Of a DNA stretch of 64,000 nucleotides, positions 12,561 to 22,034 are shown in pieces; the first letter of the stretch is position 1, and every line of letters begins with the position of its first letter. Made by a program: the position numbers and the translations under genes. The stretch is from Polynucleobacter campilacus. GTDB lineage: Bacteria > Pseudomonadota > Gammaproteobacteria > Burkholderiales > Burkholderiaceae. Under the pieces are notes generated by a model. That model was not told the DNA's origin. It searched no databases and was given only the letters and a program-made list of their open reading frames with translations. The stretch lies in NCBI RefSeq assembly GCF_002206625.1, contig NZ_NGUP01000003.1, forward strand, positions 826,707 through 890,706, given 5' to 3'.

Positions 12561-12573
12561 TTAGGAGTTGACT

Positions 12574-13875
12574 GTGGCAAAAGTGAATCAAAACGAAGTT
12601 TTATTTGAGCGTGCACAAAAGACAATTCCAGGAGGCGTGAACTCCCCAGTACGAGCTTTTCGTCAGGTGGGTGGTACACCCCGTTTTGTTACAAAAGCCA
12701 AGGGTCCCTATTTTTGGGATGCGGAGAATAAGCGTTATATCGATTTGATTATGTCTTGGGGCCCAATGATTGTTGGCCATGCAAATCCAGAGGTAGTCGA
12801 GGCGGTACAAAAAGCAGCAGAAACCAGTTTTAGTTATGGTGCCCCAACAGAGGGCGAAATTGAGTTAGCTGAGCGTATTTGCTCCATCATGCCTAGCCTT
12901 GAGCAAGTGCGCATGGTCTCGAGTGGCACAGAGGCAACAATGAGCGCCCTCCGTCTTGCACGTGGCTATACCGGGCGAGACTTAATTATTAAATTCGAAG
13001 GTTGTTATCACGGTCATGCAGATAGTCTTTTAGTAAAGGCTGGCTCTGGCTTACTAACCTTTGCTGACTCTACTCAAAACGCACCATCATCTGGCGGTGT
13101 TCCGCAAGATTTGGTCAAGCACACATTGGTATTACCCTATAACGATGTGGCTGCGATTGAGGAGGTCTTTAATAAGCAGGGTAATGAGATTGCAGCAGTG
13201 ATCTTGGAGCCCATTGCAGGCAATATGAATTTAATTCAGCCTTCAAAAGAATTTTTATCAGCGATGCGCAATCTTACAAGTAAGCATGGCAGTGTTTTAA
13301 TTTACGACGAAGTGATGACAGGTTTTAGGGTTGCTTTAGGTGGTGCCCAGTCTTTGCAAGGCATTACTCCTGACCTCACTTGCTTGGGCAAAGTTATGGG
13401 TGGCGGTATGCCTATGGCAGCTTTTGGTGGCAAAAAAGAAATCATGTCTAAGCTTGCACCTTTAGGTAGCGTCTACCAAGCGGGCACTTTATCCGGTAAT
13501 CCAGTGGCTGTAGCAGCGGGCTTAAAGACTTTGGAGATTATTTCTCGGGAAGGTTTTTATGAATACCTGACTGGTCAAACTAAAAAGCTGATGACGGGCT
13601 TAAAGCAGGCCGCTGATAAGGCAGGTGTTCCGTTTGCAGTTGATAACGTGGGCGGTATGTTTGGTTTCTACTTTGCTAATCAGGTGCCGACTTCTTTCGA
13701 GGCAGTGACTAAAACTGATATTGAGGCGTTTAAGAAATTCTTTCATTTAATGCTGGATGAAGGCGTGTATCTTGCCCCATCTGCCTATGAGGCTGGCTTT
13801 ACTTCGATTGCGCATGACGATGAAGTAGTCAATGCCATCATTGCAGCAGCAGAGAGCTCATTTAAGAAGCTCTAA
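12574..13875 (+). CDS. hemL: Glutamate-1-semialdehyde 2,1-aminomutase
   Basis: PLP enzyme making 5-aminolevulinate in the C5 tetrapyrrole pathway. 433 residues with the selected GTG start, which sits six bases after an AGGAG ribosome site; a TTG two codons upstream lies directly against that site and is less likely. Motifs include RAKK-type N-terminus with [20 protein letters not shown] for the PLP aspartate region, and [11 protein letters not shown] with the Schiff-base lysine at about residue 273. Downstream of the rubredoxin gene; convergent with apaH. Confidence 0.98.
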   Translation: MAKVNQNEVLFERAQKTIPGGVNSPVRAFRQVGGTPRFVTKAKGPYFWDAENKRYIDLIMSWGPMIVGHANPEVVEAVQKAAETSFSYGAPTEGEIELAERICSIMPSLEQVRMVSSGTEATMSALRLARGYTGRDLIIKFEGCYHGHADSLLVKAGSGLLTFADSTQNAPSSGGVPQDLVKHTLVLPYNDVAAIEEVFNKQGNEIAAVILEPIAGNMNLIQPSKEFLSAMRNLTSKHGSVLIYDEVMTGFRVALGGAQSLQGITPDLTCLGKVMGGGMPMAAFGGKKEIMSKLAPLGSVYQAGTLSGNPVAVAAGLKTLEIISREGFYEYLTGQTKKLMTGLKQAADKAGVPFAVDNVGGMFGFYFANQVPTSFEAVTKTDIEAFKKFFHLMLDEGVYLAPSAYEAGFTSIAHDDEVVNAIIAAAESSFKKL

Positions 13876-13887
13876 GCTAGGCTGCGA

Positions 13888-14727
13888 TTACATTCTGAGT
13901 GGATGGTCGTAGCCATCCACCTGAATAAGCTCAAGGCTTTTTGAGTCTTTATTAGAGTTGGCAATTTCCAGGGCAGTGAGTTTTCCACCCCAGACACAAC
14001 CAGTATCTAGTCCAATCACATTGCTTCGTCGCAGAAGACCCAATGTAGACCAATGACCAAAGTAAATGAGGGTGTCTGTGGTTTTACGCTTAGGCACATT
14101 AAACCAAGGGATGTAACCATTGGGACCATTCTCTAAACCTTCTTTACTTTCAAATTCCATCTGTCCGCTGGGGGTGCAAAAGCGCATACGGGTGAGTGCA
14201 TTGGTAATAAGCCGCAAACGCTCATAACCCTTTAGTGAGTTACTCCACTTATTGGGAGTATTGCCGTACATATTAGCCAAGAAATCCTTATAGGATTTGC
14301 TACGCAGGGCCTTCTCAACTTCTTGTGCGCATTCAATGGTTTGCTGTAGGTCCCATTGTGGGAGAACGCCGGCATGCACTGTTAATACCTTGCCATTAGT
14401 CAGTGCCATGGGTCTTTTACGAATCCAATTGATGAGTTCTTTCCGATCAGGCGCTTTTAGAATTGCATCAACCGTATCTAAACCCTTAGTATTGCGCAGT
14501 CCAGCATCAATTGCTAAGAGATGAAGATCATGATTACCAAGAATACATTCAGCGCGACCAGATTCTTGTAGAGATTTAAGTTGCCTTAGGGCGCCAAGGG
14601 AATCAGGACCACGGTTCACTAAATCACCTAAAAAAATCAGATTAGATTTTTTGGGAAGTTTTTTGACGAGGGCTTTGAGAGAAGGACCGCATCCTTGGAC
14701 ATCCCCCACAGCATAGATTTTGCTCAT
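13888..14727 (-). CDS. apaH: Symmetrical bis(5'-nucleosyl)-tetraphosphatase
   Basis: Hydrolyses Ap4A to two ADP; in other bacteria it also removes Np4 caps from RNA. The 279-residue metallophosphoesterase has all three motif blocks: GDVQGC at residues 8-13, GDLVNRGPDS at 34-43 and GNHDLH at 64-69, with HAGVLPQWD further on. It converges on hemL with only 12 bases between stops. The start lacks a clear Shine-Dalgarno site, and a TAAGAT hexamer lies five bases before the ATG. Confidence 0.97.
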   Translation of the reverse strand: MSKIYAVGDVQGCGPSLKALVKKLPKKSNLIFLGDLVNRGPDSLGALRQLKSLQESGRAECILGNHDLHLLAIDAGLRNTKGLDTVDAILKAPDRKELINWIRKRPMALTNGKVLTVHAGVLPQWDLQQTIECAQEVEKALRSKSYKDFLANMYGNTPNKWSNSLKGYERLRLITNALTRMRFCTPSGQMEFESKEGLENGPNGYIPWFNVPKRKTTDTLIYFGHWSTLGLLRRSNVIGLDTGCVWGGKLTALEIANSNKDSKSLELIQVDGYDHPLRM

Positions 14728-14762
14728 ACCCTATCTTAGCGGAAAAGAAGCTACCGAACCTT

Positions 14763-16238
14763 TTACTCGCTGACTTTTTTGACTACGCTATAGCGCACCA
14801 AAGTTTTCTTGCGTGCCTCATCATGATCAACAACAGGCAAAGCATAGTCTCTACCTAAGACTACGCCGGCAGCTTCAAGTTCAATATGTCCCGCTTTCCA
14901 GGGCGCATGAATCGATTTCTTGGAGAGCTTTTCAAGTTGAGGCAGATAGCGCCGAATAAATTTTCCCTCAGAATCAAACTTCTCTGATTGGGTGATGGGA
15001 TTAAAGATGCGGAAATAGGGCTGGGCATCACAGCCTGAGGAGGAGGCCCATTGCCAACCACCATTATTGGATGAGAGTTCAAAGTCATTGAGGTGTTCAG
15101 CGAAATAGGCCTCACCCCAGCGCCAGTCAATACCCAAATCCTTTGTGAGAAAGCTAGCTACAACCATGCGTAGACGATTATGCATATAGCCACTCTGATT
15201 GAGTTGATGCATGGCCGCATCGACAAGCGGATAACCGGTTTTACCTTCGCACCAAGCTGCAAAGAGTTTTTTTGCATGAGCGCCACTTTCCCAAGTGATG
15301 TTGTCGTAGTCTGGTTTGAATGAGGCTCCTTTTGCAAGTCTTGGATGGTTAGCCAAAATCATGAAATAAAAATCACGCCAAATCAGCTCACTTAACCAAA
15401 TCGTGGCACCCATGCTTCCGGCCAGCATGCGACGATGTGCTTCGCGAACCAGACCTCTAATAGAAAGCATGCCAAAGCGTAAATGCGTCGATAAATAACT
15501 CACACCTTTAATAGCAGGAAAGTCTCTACCGATTTGGTATTGATCAATGCGGGAAAGAAAGTCTTCCAAAAATGCTTGTCCACCCTCAGAGCCTGGCGGC
15601 AAATAGGCTTCAATACCAGTGGCACAAAAGCCCATCGATTCTAAAGAGGGAAGGGGAGTATCTAGCTTTTTGGGAATGGGAGCAAATTGACCGGCTTTAG
15701 GCTTGCATTCATGAGCAGCTAAATCTTTTTCTTGCAGCGTTTTGAGCCAATTGTTTTTATAGGGCGTAAAGATCGAGAAAACAGTATTGGAGTTGGTAAG
15801 GATTTCTCTCTTCTCAAAAATCACTTGATCTTTAAATTCTGCAAACTGAATATTGAGTTTCTCCAGTGCTCCTTTGACAGACTCATCACGTGCTACAGCT
15901 GATGGCTCATAGTCGTGATTGGTAAAGACAGCGTCAACGCCCAATTCTTTAGCAATCTGGGGAATACATTCAAGGGGCTTACCAAAGCGAACAATAAGAC
16001 CTCCACCCATGGCGCGCAGCTCTTCATCAATTTGCTTTAGACCTTGCCAAATAAAATCAACACGGCGCTCGTGTTTTAAGCCTTTGGCATCTAATTCCCC
16101 CTGAATAAGCGGTTTTAGAATATCGGTATCAAAAATGAAGGTGAGCCAGACCTGTTTAGCCTCTTTTAGGGCGTGGGAAAGTGCAGCATTGTCATAAAGA
16201 CGAAGGTCACGACGGAGCCAGACTAGAGCTTTTTGCAT
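14763..16238 (-). CDS. phrB: Deoxyribodipyrimidine photolyase
   Basis: FAD-dependent light-driven repair of cyclobutane pyrimidine dimers. The 491-residue protein begins KALVWLRRDLRLYDNAALSHAL, the antenna-chromophore domain, and carries the FAD-binding C-terminal half with ELIWRDFYFMIL, GYPLVDAAMHQLNQSGYMHNRLRM and NNGGWQWASSSGCDAQPYFRIFNP. These are class I CPD photolyase features. A DNA photolyase suits a surface-water bacterium. It is divergent from the YdcF-like gene. Confidence 0.97.
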   Translation of the reverse strand: MQKALVWLRRDLRLYDNAALSHALKEAKQVWLTFIFDTDILKPLIQGELDAKGLKHERRVDFIWQGLKQIDEELRAMGGGLIVRFGKPLECIPQIAKELGVDAVFTNHDYEPSAVARDESVKGALEKLNIQFAEFKDQVIFEKREILTNSNTVFSIFTPYKNNWLKTLQEKDLAAHECKPKAGQFAPIPKKLDTPLPSLESMGFCATGIEAYLPPGSEGGQAFLEDFLSRIDQYQIGRDFPAIKGVSYLSTHLRFGMLSIRGLVREAHRRMLAGSMGATIWLSELIWRDFYFMILANHPRLAKGASFKPDYDNITWESGAHAKKLFAAWCEGKTGYPLVDAAMHQLNQSGYMHNRLRMVVASFLTKDLGIDWRWGEAYFAEHLNDFELSSNNGGWQWASSSGCDAQPYFRIFNPITQSEKFDSEGKFIRRYLPQLEKLSKKSIHAPWKAGHIELEAAGVVLGRDYALPVVDHDEARKKTLVRYSVVKKVSE

Positions 16239-16304
16239 AGCCCCTATATTAGGGCTAATTTGAGTGTGCTGCTGAAGGGAAGATATCCAGACGGGTTAAG
16301 ATCA

Positions 16305-17114
16305 ATGCTAACCATGGATACGATCTTTTTTATTCTCTCGAAGGTAGTGCAGTTTTGCATTGAACCGCTCAACTGGGTCATTATTTTCGTCTGTCTAAGC
16401 TTGCTCTTTTTGGGCTTAAGAAAACCGCATCTTTGTAAACGGTTTTTAGTATTAGCAGTTCTGGATTTACTCATTGTCGGATGGTTGCCTGCTTCCGAGG
16501 TTTTTCTGAGACCGCTTGAGGATTTTGTTCCTAAGATAGATATTGGCAAATTAACGGCAGATCAGGTTGGCGGCATCATTATTTTGGGCGGGGCAATAGA
16601 AGGCGGAAAAATTGCGGTAGATCGCGGCGAGATTTCGATTTACTCTTCAGCCGAAAGGGTTACTAAGGCTTTTGAGCTCATCCGAAAGTATCCTAACTTG
16701 CCTTTCATCTTTAGTGGGTTCTCGGGGCGTATTACACCAAGTGGTATATCCGAAGCTGACGCATTTAAGCAGCTCATTCAAGAGCAAGGCTTGGCAGATA
16801 GAGCTGGACATTACGAAAACCAGTCACGCAATACCTATGAGAATGTGGTTTTCATGAAACCCATGATTGCTCAGATTGAGCAAGGAAAGACTGGAAAACC
16901 CTGGCTTTTAATTACCTCCGCAAGTCATATGTATCGATCGGTGAAGATTTTTCAAAAGCAGGGGGTAGAGATTATTCCCGTTCTCGTAGATTACCAAACG
17001 GCTAATAGTCTTCATTGGACAGCATTTGATTTAGTGGATGGGGCGCAAAACTGGAATAAGCTGATTCACGAAATAATTGGTCTTTTTGCCTACTGGATTA
17101 CTGGAAAAATCTAG
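16305..17114 (+). CDS. YdcF/ElyC-like DUF218 membrane protein
   Basis: Envelope-associated DUF218 family protein; E. coli members include ElyC and SanA, linked to peptidoglycan and envelope integrity, but the biochemical function here is unknown. Two hydrophobic N-terminal segments precede the DUF218 domain, which shows VGGIIILGGAIEGG, ERVTKAFELIRKYPNLPFIFSG, the acidic SEADAF, SRNTYENV and LLITSASHMYRSV. The frame is open upstream to 16233, crossing the photolyase start; ATG at 16305 or at 16314 is preferred because it begins just before the first membrane segment. Confidence 0.82.
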   Translation: MLTMDTIFFILSKVVQFCIEPLNWVIIFVCLSLLFLGLRKPHLCKRFLVLAVLDLLIVGWLPASEVFLRPLEDFVPKIDIGKLTADQVGGIIILGGAIEGGKIAVDRGEISIYSSAERVTKAFELIRKYPNLPFIFSGFSGRITPSGISEADAFKQLIQEQGLADRAGHYENQSRNTYENVVFMKPMIAQIEQGKTGKPWLLITSASHMYRSVKIFQKQGVEIIPVLVDYQTANSLHWTAFDLVDGAQNWNKLIHEIIGLFAYWITGKI

Positions 17115-17136
17115 ATATTCTGTAAAATAAACCCAT

Positions 17137-17781
17137 ATGACCTCGGCTAAAAAAGCACCCCCTGCTTCAGATCTAGCATCTGTGCCAGAGTCTTCAATTT
17201 CTTTTTCAGCCAGTCATTTGGCAAATCAATTTTTAATTGCCATGCCCGGCATGGTCGATCCTAATTTTGCGAGATCGGTGATCTATCTCTTTGAGCATAC
17301 CGAGAGAGGTGCAATGGGTTTGGTTGTGAATCGACCAACTGAATTAGATCTAGCAACCCTATTTGACAAGATTGAACTGAAATTAGAAATTGCTCCCTTA
17401 TTGGAGCAGCCAGTGTATTTCGGTGGCCCGGTTCAAGTGGAGCGTGGTTTTGTCTTGCATGAACCCATCCCCAACCCATCCTATAGTTCTTCATTGATTA
17501 TTCCCGGCGGCTTAACGATGACTACTTCTAAGGATGTTTTAGAGGCTCTAGCCATTGGAAATGGCCCACGTAAGTTTCTGATGACTTTAGGCTATGCCGG
17601 CTGGAGTGCGGGTCAGCTTGAAGAAGAGATCACCTTAAATGGCTGGATGAATGTGCCTCTTTCACGCCAACAAATGATTGATATTATTTTTGATACCCCC
17701 TCGAGTCAGCGCTACGAAAAGGCAATGAGTCATTTGGGCTTTGATCCTTCACACTTATCTGGAGAGGCAGGGCATGCTTGA
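17137..17781 (+). CDS. algH: YqgE/AlgH family protein (UPF0301)
   Basis: Conserved protein of uncertain function; the Pseudomonas homologue was linked to alginate regulation. The 214 residues contain the family core NQFLIAMPGMVDPNFARSVIYLFEHTERGAMGLVVNRP and GYAGWSAGQLEEEI..NGWM. The first 28 or so residues are a Ser/Ala/Pro-rich extension. Its end overlaps the ruvX start by eight bases, a conserved pairing. A TAAAAT hexamer lies eight bases before the ATG with no Shine-Dalgarno site, so the mRNA may have almost no leader. Confidence 0.93.
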   Translation: MTSAKKAPPASDLASVPESSISFSASHLANQFLIAMPGMVDPNFARSVIYLFEHTERGAMGLVVNRPTELDLATLFDKIELKLEIAPLLEQPVYFGGPVQVERGFVLHEPIPNPSYSSSLIIPGGLTMTTSKDVLEALAIGNGPRKFLMTLGYAGWSAGQLEEEITLNGWMNVPLSRQQMIDIIFDTPSSQRYEKAMSHLGFDPSHLSGEAGHA

Positions 17782-18184
17782 CTCGATCAAGAAGCCGATG
17801 ACGATACTGGCTTTTGATTATGGAACGCGTCGGGTTGGTGTGGCAGTAGGAAATACAGAGACAAAGGCAAGCCAGGCATTAAAGATTATTGCCGCTCCAA
17901 ATGCAGATGGACTATTTCGAGAAATTGAGAGCCTTTTAAAAGAGTGGCAGCCAGATCAGGTTGTTGTGGGGCTTCCCACTCACCCTGATGGTGCTGAGCA
18001 TGAGATGACTATCAAGGCACGGCGTTTTGGCAATCAGATTCAAGGGCGCTTCAATTTACCCGTAGCTTGGGTTGATGAGCGCTATACATCGGCAGTTTTG
18101 GAGGCTGACCCTCAGATGTACGACAATCTAGATGCGCATTCTGCCGCGCTCATTTTGGAGCAATATTTTGCAGAATATTTATAA
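17774..18184 (+). CDS. ruvX: Putative pre-16S rRNA nuclease / Holliday-junction resolvase-like YqgF
   Basis: RNase H-fold nuclease; YqgF is implicated in 16S rRNA 5' maturation in E. coli. The 136-residue product has AFDYGTRRVGVAVG with the first catalytic Asp at about residue 15, VVGLPTHPDG, WVDERYTSAVLEA and the terminal DAHSAALILEQYF. The ATG at 17774 is inside the end of algH; an upstream TTG in the same frame would overlap algH far more and is rejected. Probably translationally coupled to algH. Confidence 0.95.
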   Translation: MLDSIKKPMTILAFDYGTRRVGVAVGNTETKASQALKIIAAPNADGLFREIESLLKEWQPDQVVVGLPTHPDGAEHEMTIKARRFGNQIQGRFNLPVAWVDERYTSAVLEADPQMYDNLDAHSAALILEQYFAEYL

Positions 18185-18200
18185 GCACCGGAATAAAAAA

Positions 18201-18704
18201 ATGAATGCTGAATCCTTATACAAAAAATTATTAGAAAATTTGCATAGCAAGTTGAAAAGTGGAACTTTTGAGCTGGCTGGCTTGGCTATGGGTGGCGCAT
18301 GGATTGCGGAGCGTTTAGCCGAAGATTTAAAGCTACCTCACTTTGGTGTGATTAACGTCGCCTTTCATCGGGATGATTACGCAGAAAAAGGAATGACTGC
18401 ATTGAGAACGGCAAGCACGATGTCCACTCAATTACCTTTTGATGTGAACGGGGCAAACATTATTCTGATTGATGATGTCTTGCTTACAGGTAGAACCGTG
18501 AGAGCAGCTCTGAATGAATTATTTGATTTTGGTAGGCCGGCGCAAGTTGAGTTAATGGTCTTGGCCGATCGGGGCAAGCGGGAATTGCCAATCACTGCAA
18601 ATTTTGTAGGGGAAGTCATCCAAGTTCCAGATCAGCAAATTTTAGTATTAGAAAAAGATGCGACTGGCAAGTTCAGCTTTGTCCTTGAGGAGCGTGAATC
18701 ATGA
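18201..18704 (+). CDS. pyrR: PyrR bifunctional regulator / uracil phosphoribosyltransferase
   Basis: PRTase-family protein that in Bacillus binds pyr mRNA and regulates attenuation; Gram-negative members are less well defined. The 167 residues contain [13 protein letters not shown], and the PRPP loop [17 protein letters not shown] near residues 87-103. ATG at 18201 is chosen because it lies after the ruvX stop. pyrB overlaps the stop by four bases (ATGA), so the two are translationally coupled. No pyr attenuator hairpin was recognised before pyrR. Confidence 0.93.
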   Translation: MNAESLYKKLLENLHSKLKSGTFELAGLAMGGAWIAERLAEDLKLPHFGVINVAFHRDDYAEKGMTALRTASTMSTQLPFDVNGANIILIDDVLLTGRTVRAALNELFDFGRPAQVELMVLADRGKRELPITANFVGEVIQVPDQQILVLEKDATGKFSFVLEERES

Positions 18705-19657
18705 ATCCCGTAAATCAATTTAATACAGCTGGCGAGTTAACCCATCTTCTGACCCTAGAGGGCCTACCCAAAGAGCAAATTCTGCATATTCTGGATACTG
18801 CTAAGCAGTTTGTCAGCGTTACTGATCCTTCTAGAGAAGTTCGCAAAGTGCCTTTACTGCGGGGTAAGAGTGTCTTCAATCTTTTCTTTGAGAACTCTAC
18901 ACGTACAAGAACTACTTTTGAGATTGCGGCAAAACGTTTATCTGCTGATGTCATTAACTTAGATATTTCCACTTCTTCAACCGCTAAAGGCGAAAGTCTG
19001 CTCGATACGATTGATAACCTAGTCGCGATGCAAGCAGATATTTTTGTAGTGCGCCATAGCGTCTCTAAAGCGCCAATTGAAATTGCAAATCACGTACCAT
19101 CTCATGTGCACGTGGTGAACGCGGGAGATGGTAGCAACCAACACCCTACCCAAGGCCTTCTGGATATGTATACGATGCGTCACTTCAAGCAGAATTTCAA
19201 AGGCTTAAAGGTTGCGATTGTTGGCGATATTGTTCATAGCCGTGTAGCTAAATCTAATATTCACGCACTGACCACATTGGGCTGCGAGGAGATTCGCGCT
19301 ATTGGCCCTGAAAGCCTGCTACCAAGCAATCTAGATATGTTGGGTGTCAAGATTTATCACAGCATGGAAGAGGGTCTGAAGGATGTCGATGTGGTGATGA
19401 CATTACGTATTCAGAAGGAGCGTATGGAAGCTGGGCAAGTACCCGAAGGAGATGCCTTCTTCAAGCAATATGGTTTAACGCCTGCGCGCTTGGCCTTGGC
19501 CAAACCAGATGCGATTGTGATGCATCCTGGACCAATGAATCGTGGAGTTGAAATTGATTCAGCCGTAGCTGATGGACTTCAATCTGTTATTTTGAACCAA
19601 GTAACCTTTGGTATTGCTGTGCGTATGGCTGTGATGTCAATTGTTGCCGGTAACTAG
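18701..19657 (+). CDS. pyrB: Aspartate carbamoyltransferase catalytic subunit
   Basis: Forms N-carbamoyl-aspartate in pyrimidine synthesis. The 318-residue protein has the carbamoyl-phosphate loop [10 protein letters not shown] near residue 65, the HPTQGLLD motif near residue 148 and [11 protein letters not shown] near the end. A pyrC-like partner is not next to it; instead the next gene runs in the opposite direction and overlaps the pyrB end by 21 bases. That places an abrupt boundary between pyrimidine genes and the polysaccharide locus. Confidence 0.98.
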   Translation: MNPVNQFNTAGELTHLLTLEGLPKEQILHILDTAKQFVSVTDPSREVRKVPLLRGKSVFNLFFENSTRTRTTFEIAAKRLSADVINLDISTSSTAKGESLLDTIDNLVAMQADIFVVRHSVSKAPIEIANHVPSHVHVVNAGDGSNQHPTQGLLDMYTMRHFKQNFKGLKVAIVGDIVHSRVAKSNIHALTTLGCEEIRAIGPESLLPSNLDMLGVKIYHSMEEGLKDVDVVMTLRIQKERMEAGQVPEGDAFFKQYGLTPARLALAKPDAIVMHPGPMNRGVEIDSAVADGLQSVILNQVTFGIAVRMAVMSIVAGN

Positions 19658-20560
19658 GGATTTGATAGCCGCTTCAATTTGATTATCAAAGTAAACATGA
19701 CTATCTAGTATGGCCTCATCTTGAGTCGCAGCACTTGAGTTAGCAAGGTTGTTGCTAATAACTACATTAAATTGACACAGATTACTCAGGCCAAACATCT
19801 GTGCCCATGAGTTATTTCTGTAGGGGTTAATTTCTAAAACTCGGACGCTAGAGTCCAAGAACAGCAAGTTGAAAACACCGGCACCGACCATATAGGTAAA
19901 AGTTTCTGCTTTGGCCAGGGTGTCTAGATAATCTCTAAAGCTCAATTTCGATAAGAAAACTTGCTCGATATTATTTGCTTGCAAAAATTGCTGATCAATA
20001 TCGAGGAGATTTTTACGGCTTAACTCATTTCTGCCATAGATTAAATTCTTATTGCGAGCTTCGACAATATGATGTTTTGTAAAGCAGGTATTTTTTATTT
20101 CTCGGCAGATATTTAAATACTCAGGATATATTTTTAGATCTCTTCCCTCGGGCGTAATGATGAGATTAGAGAATGAATAGGCGGTGTTGTAGTCTAAAAA
20201 GATCAAATCTTGAGGATCAATAACAGACTCAAGAAAATCCCTTTGAAAGTGGTCCCCTTTGATAGAGACACATACACGTTTCTTATTTTTTCTCCACTCT
20301 ACATAAAAGGGAAAGAAAACATCATGAAAAAAATGGGCGATATTATTGGTATGAATTAGTAGTAAATAAAATTCTTCCCCATGAAGTTCTTGGGTATTTA
20401 GCTTAAATGGGAATGTAATCCAGCGCCTAATGAATTGGATTCGGTCATGTTTGACGGTAATAGCGTGCTTGCTGAATAACTGATTCTGATAGAGAAGGTA
20501 GCTTTCATTCGCCGATAGACGAAACGACAGCTTTTTAATGAATTCTTGAATTTTATTCAT
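19637..20560 (-). CDS. Glycosyltransferase family 61-like protein
   Basis: Probable sugar transferase of the GT61/DUF563 type. In 307 residues I see [21 protein letters not shown], which resembles the family's Asn/His motif before the first domain, and [24 protein letters not shown], which resembles the GAGL.N..F motif of the second domain. No signal peptide or membrane span. Codon use is AT-rich compared with pyrB. It overlaps the end of pyrB and is divergent from the next glycosyltransferase. Donor and acceptor are unknown. Confidence 0.7.
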   Translation of the reverse strand: MNKIQEFIKKLSFRLSANESYLLYQNQLFSKHAITVKHDRIQFIRRWITFPFKLNTQELHGEEFYLLLIHTNNIAHFFHDVFFPFYVEWRKNKKRVCVSIKGDHFQRDFLESVIDPQDLIFLDYNTAYSFSNLIITPEGRDLKIYPEYLNICREIKNTCFTKHHIVEARNKNLIYGRNELSRKNLLDIDQQFLQANNIEQVFLSKLSFRDYLDTLAKAETFTYMVGAGVFNLLFLDSSVRVLEINPYRNNSWAQMFGLSNLCQFNVVISNNLANSSAATQDEAILDSHVYFDNQIEAAIKSLVTGNN

Positions 20561-20682
20561 ACCTAATCTTTATATAATCTACCTACGCGCGACCACTATA
20601 ATTTATTAATACCAGTTTAACGATCATTTTAAGTATTCACCATTTCTATAGTATTTAGCTTTATTCCACAGAAGGAAGTTGA

Positions 20683-22023
20683 TTGAAATCCGTGTCGATC
20701 CAGAATCAGAAAAATTGGCTTTTGCTATCGCACGCTTTCAATATGGATGGTCGTGCTGCTAGTTTGACGATTACCGATAAAATCCCCTATTTTTTAGAGG
20801 CGGGCATCCAGCCTATCGTCTTGAGCGCCATTACCGGCTTGAAGGACCAGCGCTTTCAGCATGAGCAGTTCTTAGCTTGGGGTCCTGCAGCATTCCGTTT
20901 TGATTTTCGTCATTGGATTGCAAATAAGTATGGCCGTGGCTTTATTTATAAGTTACTCACGCGCACTGTATCTATTTTGTTAGCACCCTTAATCGCTATT
21001 GAAAAACTACTCCTGGGCTACTCGAGTCAATGGTCTTGGGCAATCCCAGCATTTATTCGTGGTTATATTCTGATCCGTCGGGGCAAGGTGGATGTCATCT
21101 ATTCCATTGGCAGCGCATGGTCGGCGCATTTGGCTGGTGTGTGGTTGAAGAAAGCCACCGGCCTGCCACTGATATCTGAAGTACATGATCCCTTGGTGAT
21201 TCGCAAAGATCAAAATGATCAAGGTTTTGAGAAGCCAAAAAATCGGGATGCGCGCTTTCGCCACTACTTAGAGGCCCAGCTGTGTAAGTATTCCGATTAT
21301 GTATGGTGGTTTACTCAGGGCGCTTTGCATTACGCTAAAGTTCGCAATCCTAATTTAAATACTCCCGGTAATGCTCTTGGATTTGTAGTGATACCTGGCG
21401 CTAATCCGCCAGGAACAATCGACAAAGCAGATACCCATCAATACAGTGAGCATTTAAACCTTTGCCATTTTGGTTCTTTAGCTAATGACCGCTCACTTTC
21501 CATGATTTTGAAGGCGGCACATAGTCTATTTGATAAATATCCAGAGGCTAGGAAACATCTTCGTGTTCATGCCTATGGTGCGCCCTTAGACTCTTTATCT
21601 CATGATGCGATCAAGCAGTATGGCTACTCAGATATTTTATTGGCTCATGGAAGGTTAGAGCGCGATCCCGTATCCAGAATGTCTGGTCGTGAACAGGTTG
21701 CGCAAAAGATGCAGGAGGCGGATGTATTGATTCTCTTGCATGGTAATGATGAGTGGTGTGCCGAGTACATCCCATCAAAATTCTATGACTACTTATGGTC
21801 TGGTCGTCCAATCTGGGGTATCACCCACCGCAATCCACAGCTAGATCAAATGCTGTTAGATCGCAAGTCTTATTTGAGTGCTGATGGCGATGAGCCTGGC
21901 ATTGCGATGGCGCTTGAGCGGATCTGGTTGGATTGGCAGCAAAAGCAATTAATTAAGCCGGTCTGGGAGCCGATTGGTGTAGATCAAGCGGTTAGCAGTA
22001 TCCTGTCACATATTGCTTCATAG
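20683..22023 (+). CDS. GT-B (family 4-like) glycosyltransferase
   Basis: Likely retaining glycosyltransferase. 446 residues begin at TTG five or so bases after a GAAGGAAG ribosome site; no nearby ATG fits. The N-terminal part shows FNMDGRAASLTI and VDVIYSIGSAWSAHLAGVWLKKATGLPLISEVHDP, a GT4-like acceptor domain. The C-terminal part has LCHFGSLANDRSL and EADVLILLHG...EYIPSKFYDYLWSGRPI, matching the donor-binding E(x7)E-type region. First plus-strand gene of the polysaccharide cluster. Confidence 0.82.
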   Translation: MKSVSIQNQKNWLLLSHAFNMDGRAASLTITDKIPYFLEAGIQPIVLSAITGLKDQRFQHEQFLAWGPAAFRFDFRHWIANKYGRGFIYKLLTRTVSILLAPLIAIEKLLLGYSSQWSWAIPAFIRGYILIRRGKVDVIYSIGSAWSAHLAGVWLKKATGLPLISEVHDPLVIRKDQNDQGFEKPKNRDARFRHYLEAQLCKYSDYVWWFTQGALHYAKVRNPNLNTPGNALGFVVIPGANPPGTIDKADTHQYSEHLNLCHFGSLANDRSLSMILKAAHSLFDKYPEARKHLRVHAYGAPLDSLSHDAIKQYGYSDILLAHGRLERDPVSRMSGREQVAQKMQEADVLILLHGNDEWCAEYIPSKFYDYLWSGRPIWGITHRNPQLDQMLLDRKSYLSADGDEPGIAMALERIWLDWQQKQLIKPVWEPIGVDQAVSSILSHIAS

Positions 22024-22034
22024 AAGGCCGCATC

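Noticed and set aside
12568..12573. TTG start two codons upstream of hemL
   Set aside because: It touches the AGGAG ribosome site with no spacer, while GTG at 12574 has a six-base spacer.
13899..13920. GTGGATGG/CCATCCAC hairpin near the hemL-apaH convergence as terminator
   Set aside because: It lies within the apaH coding sequence and lacks a T run on either side.
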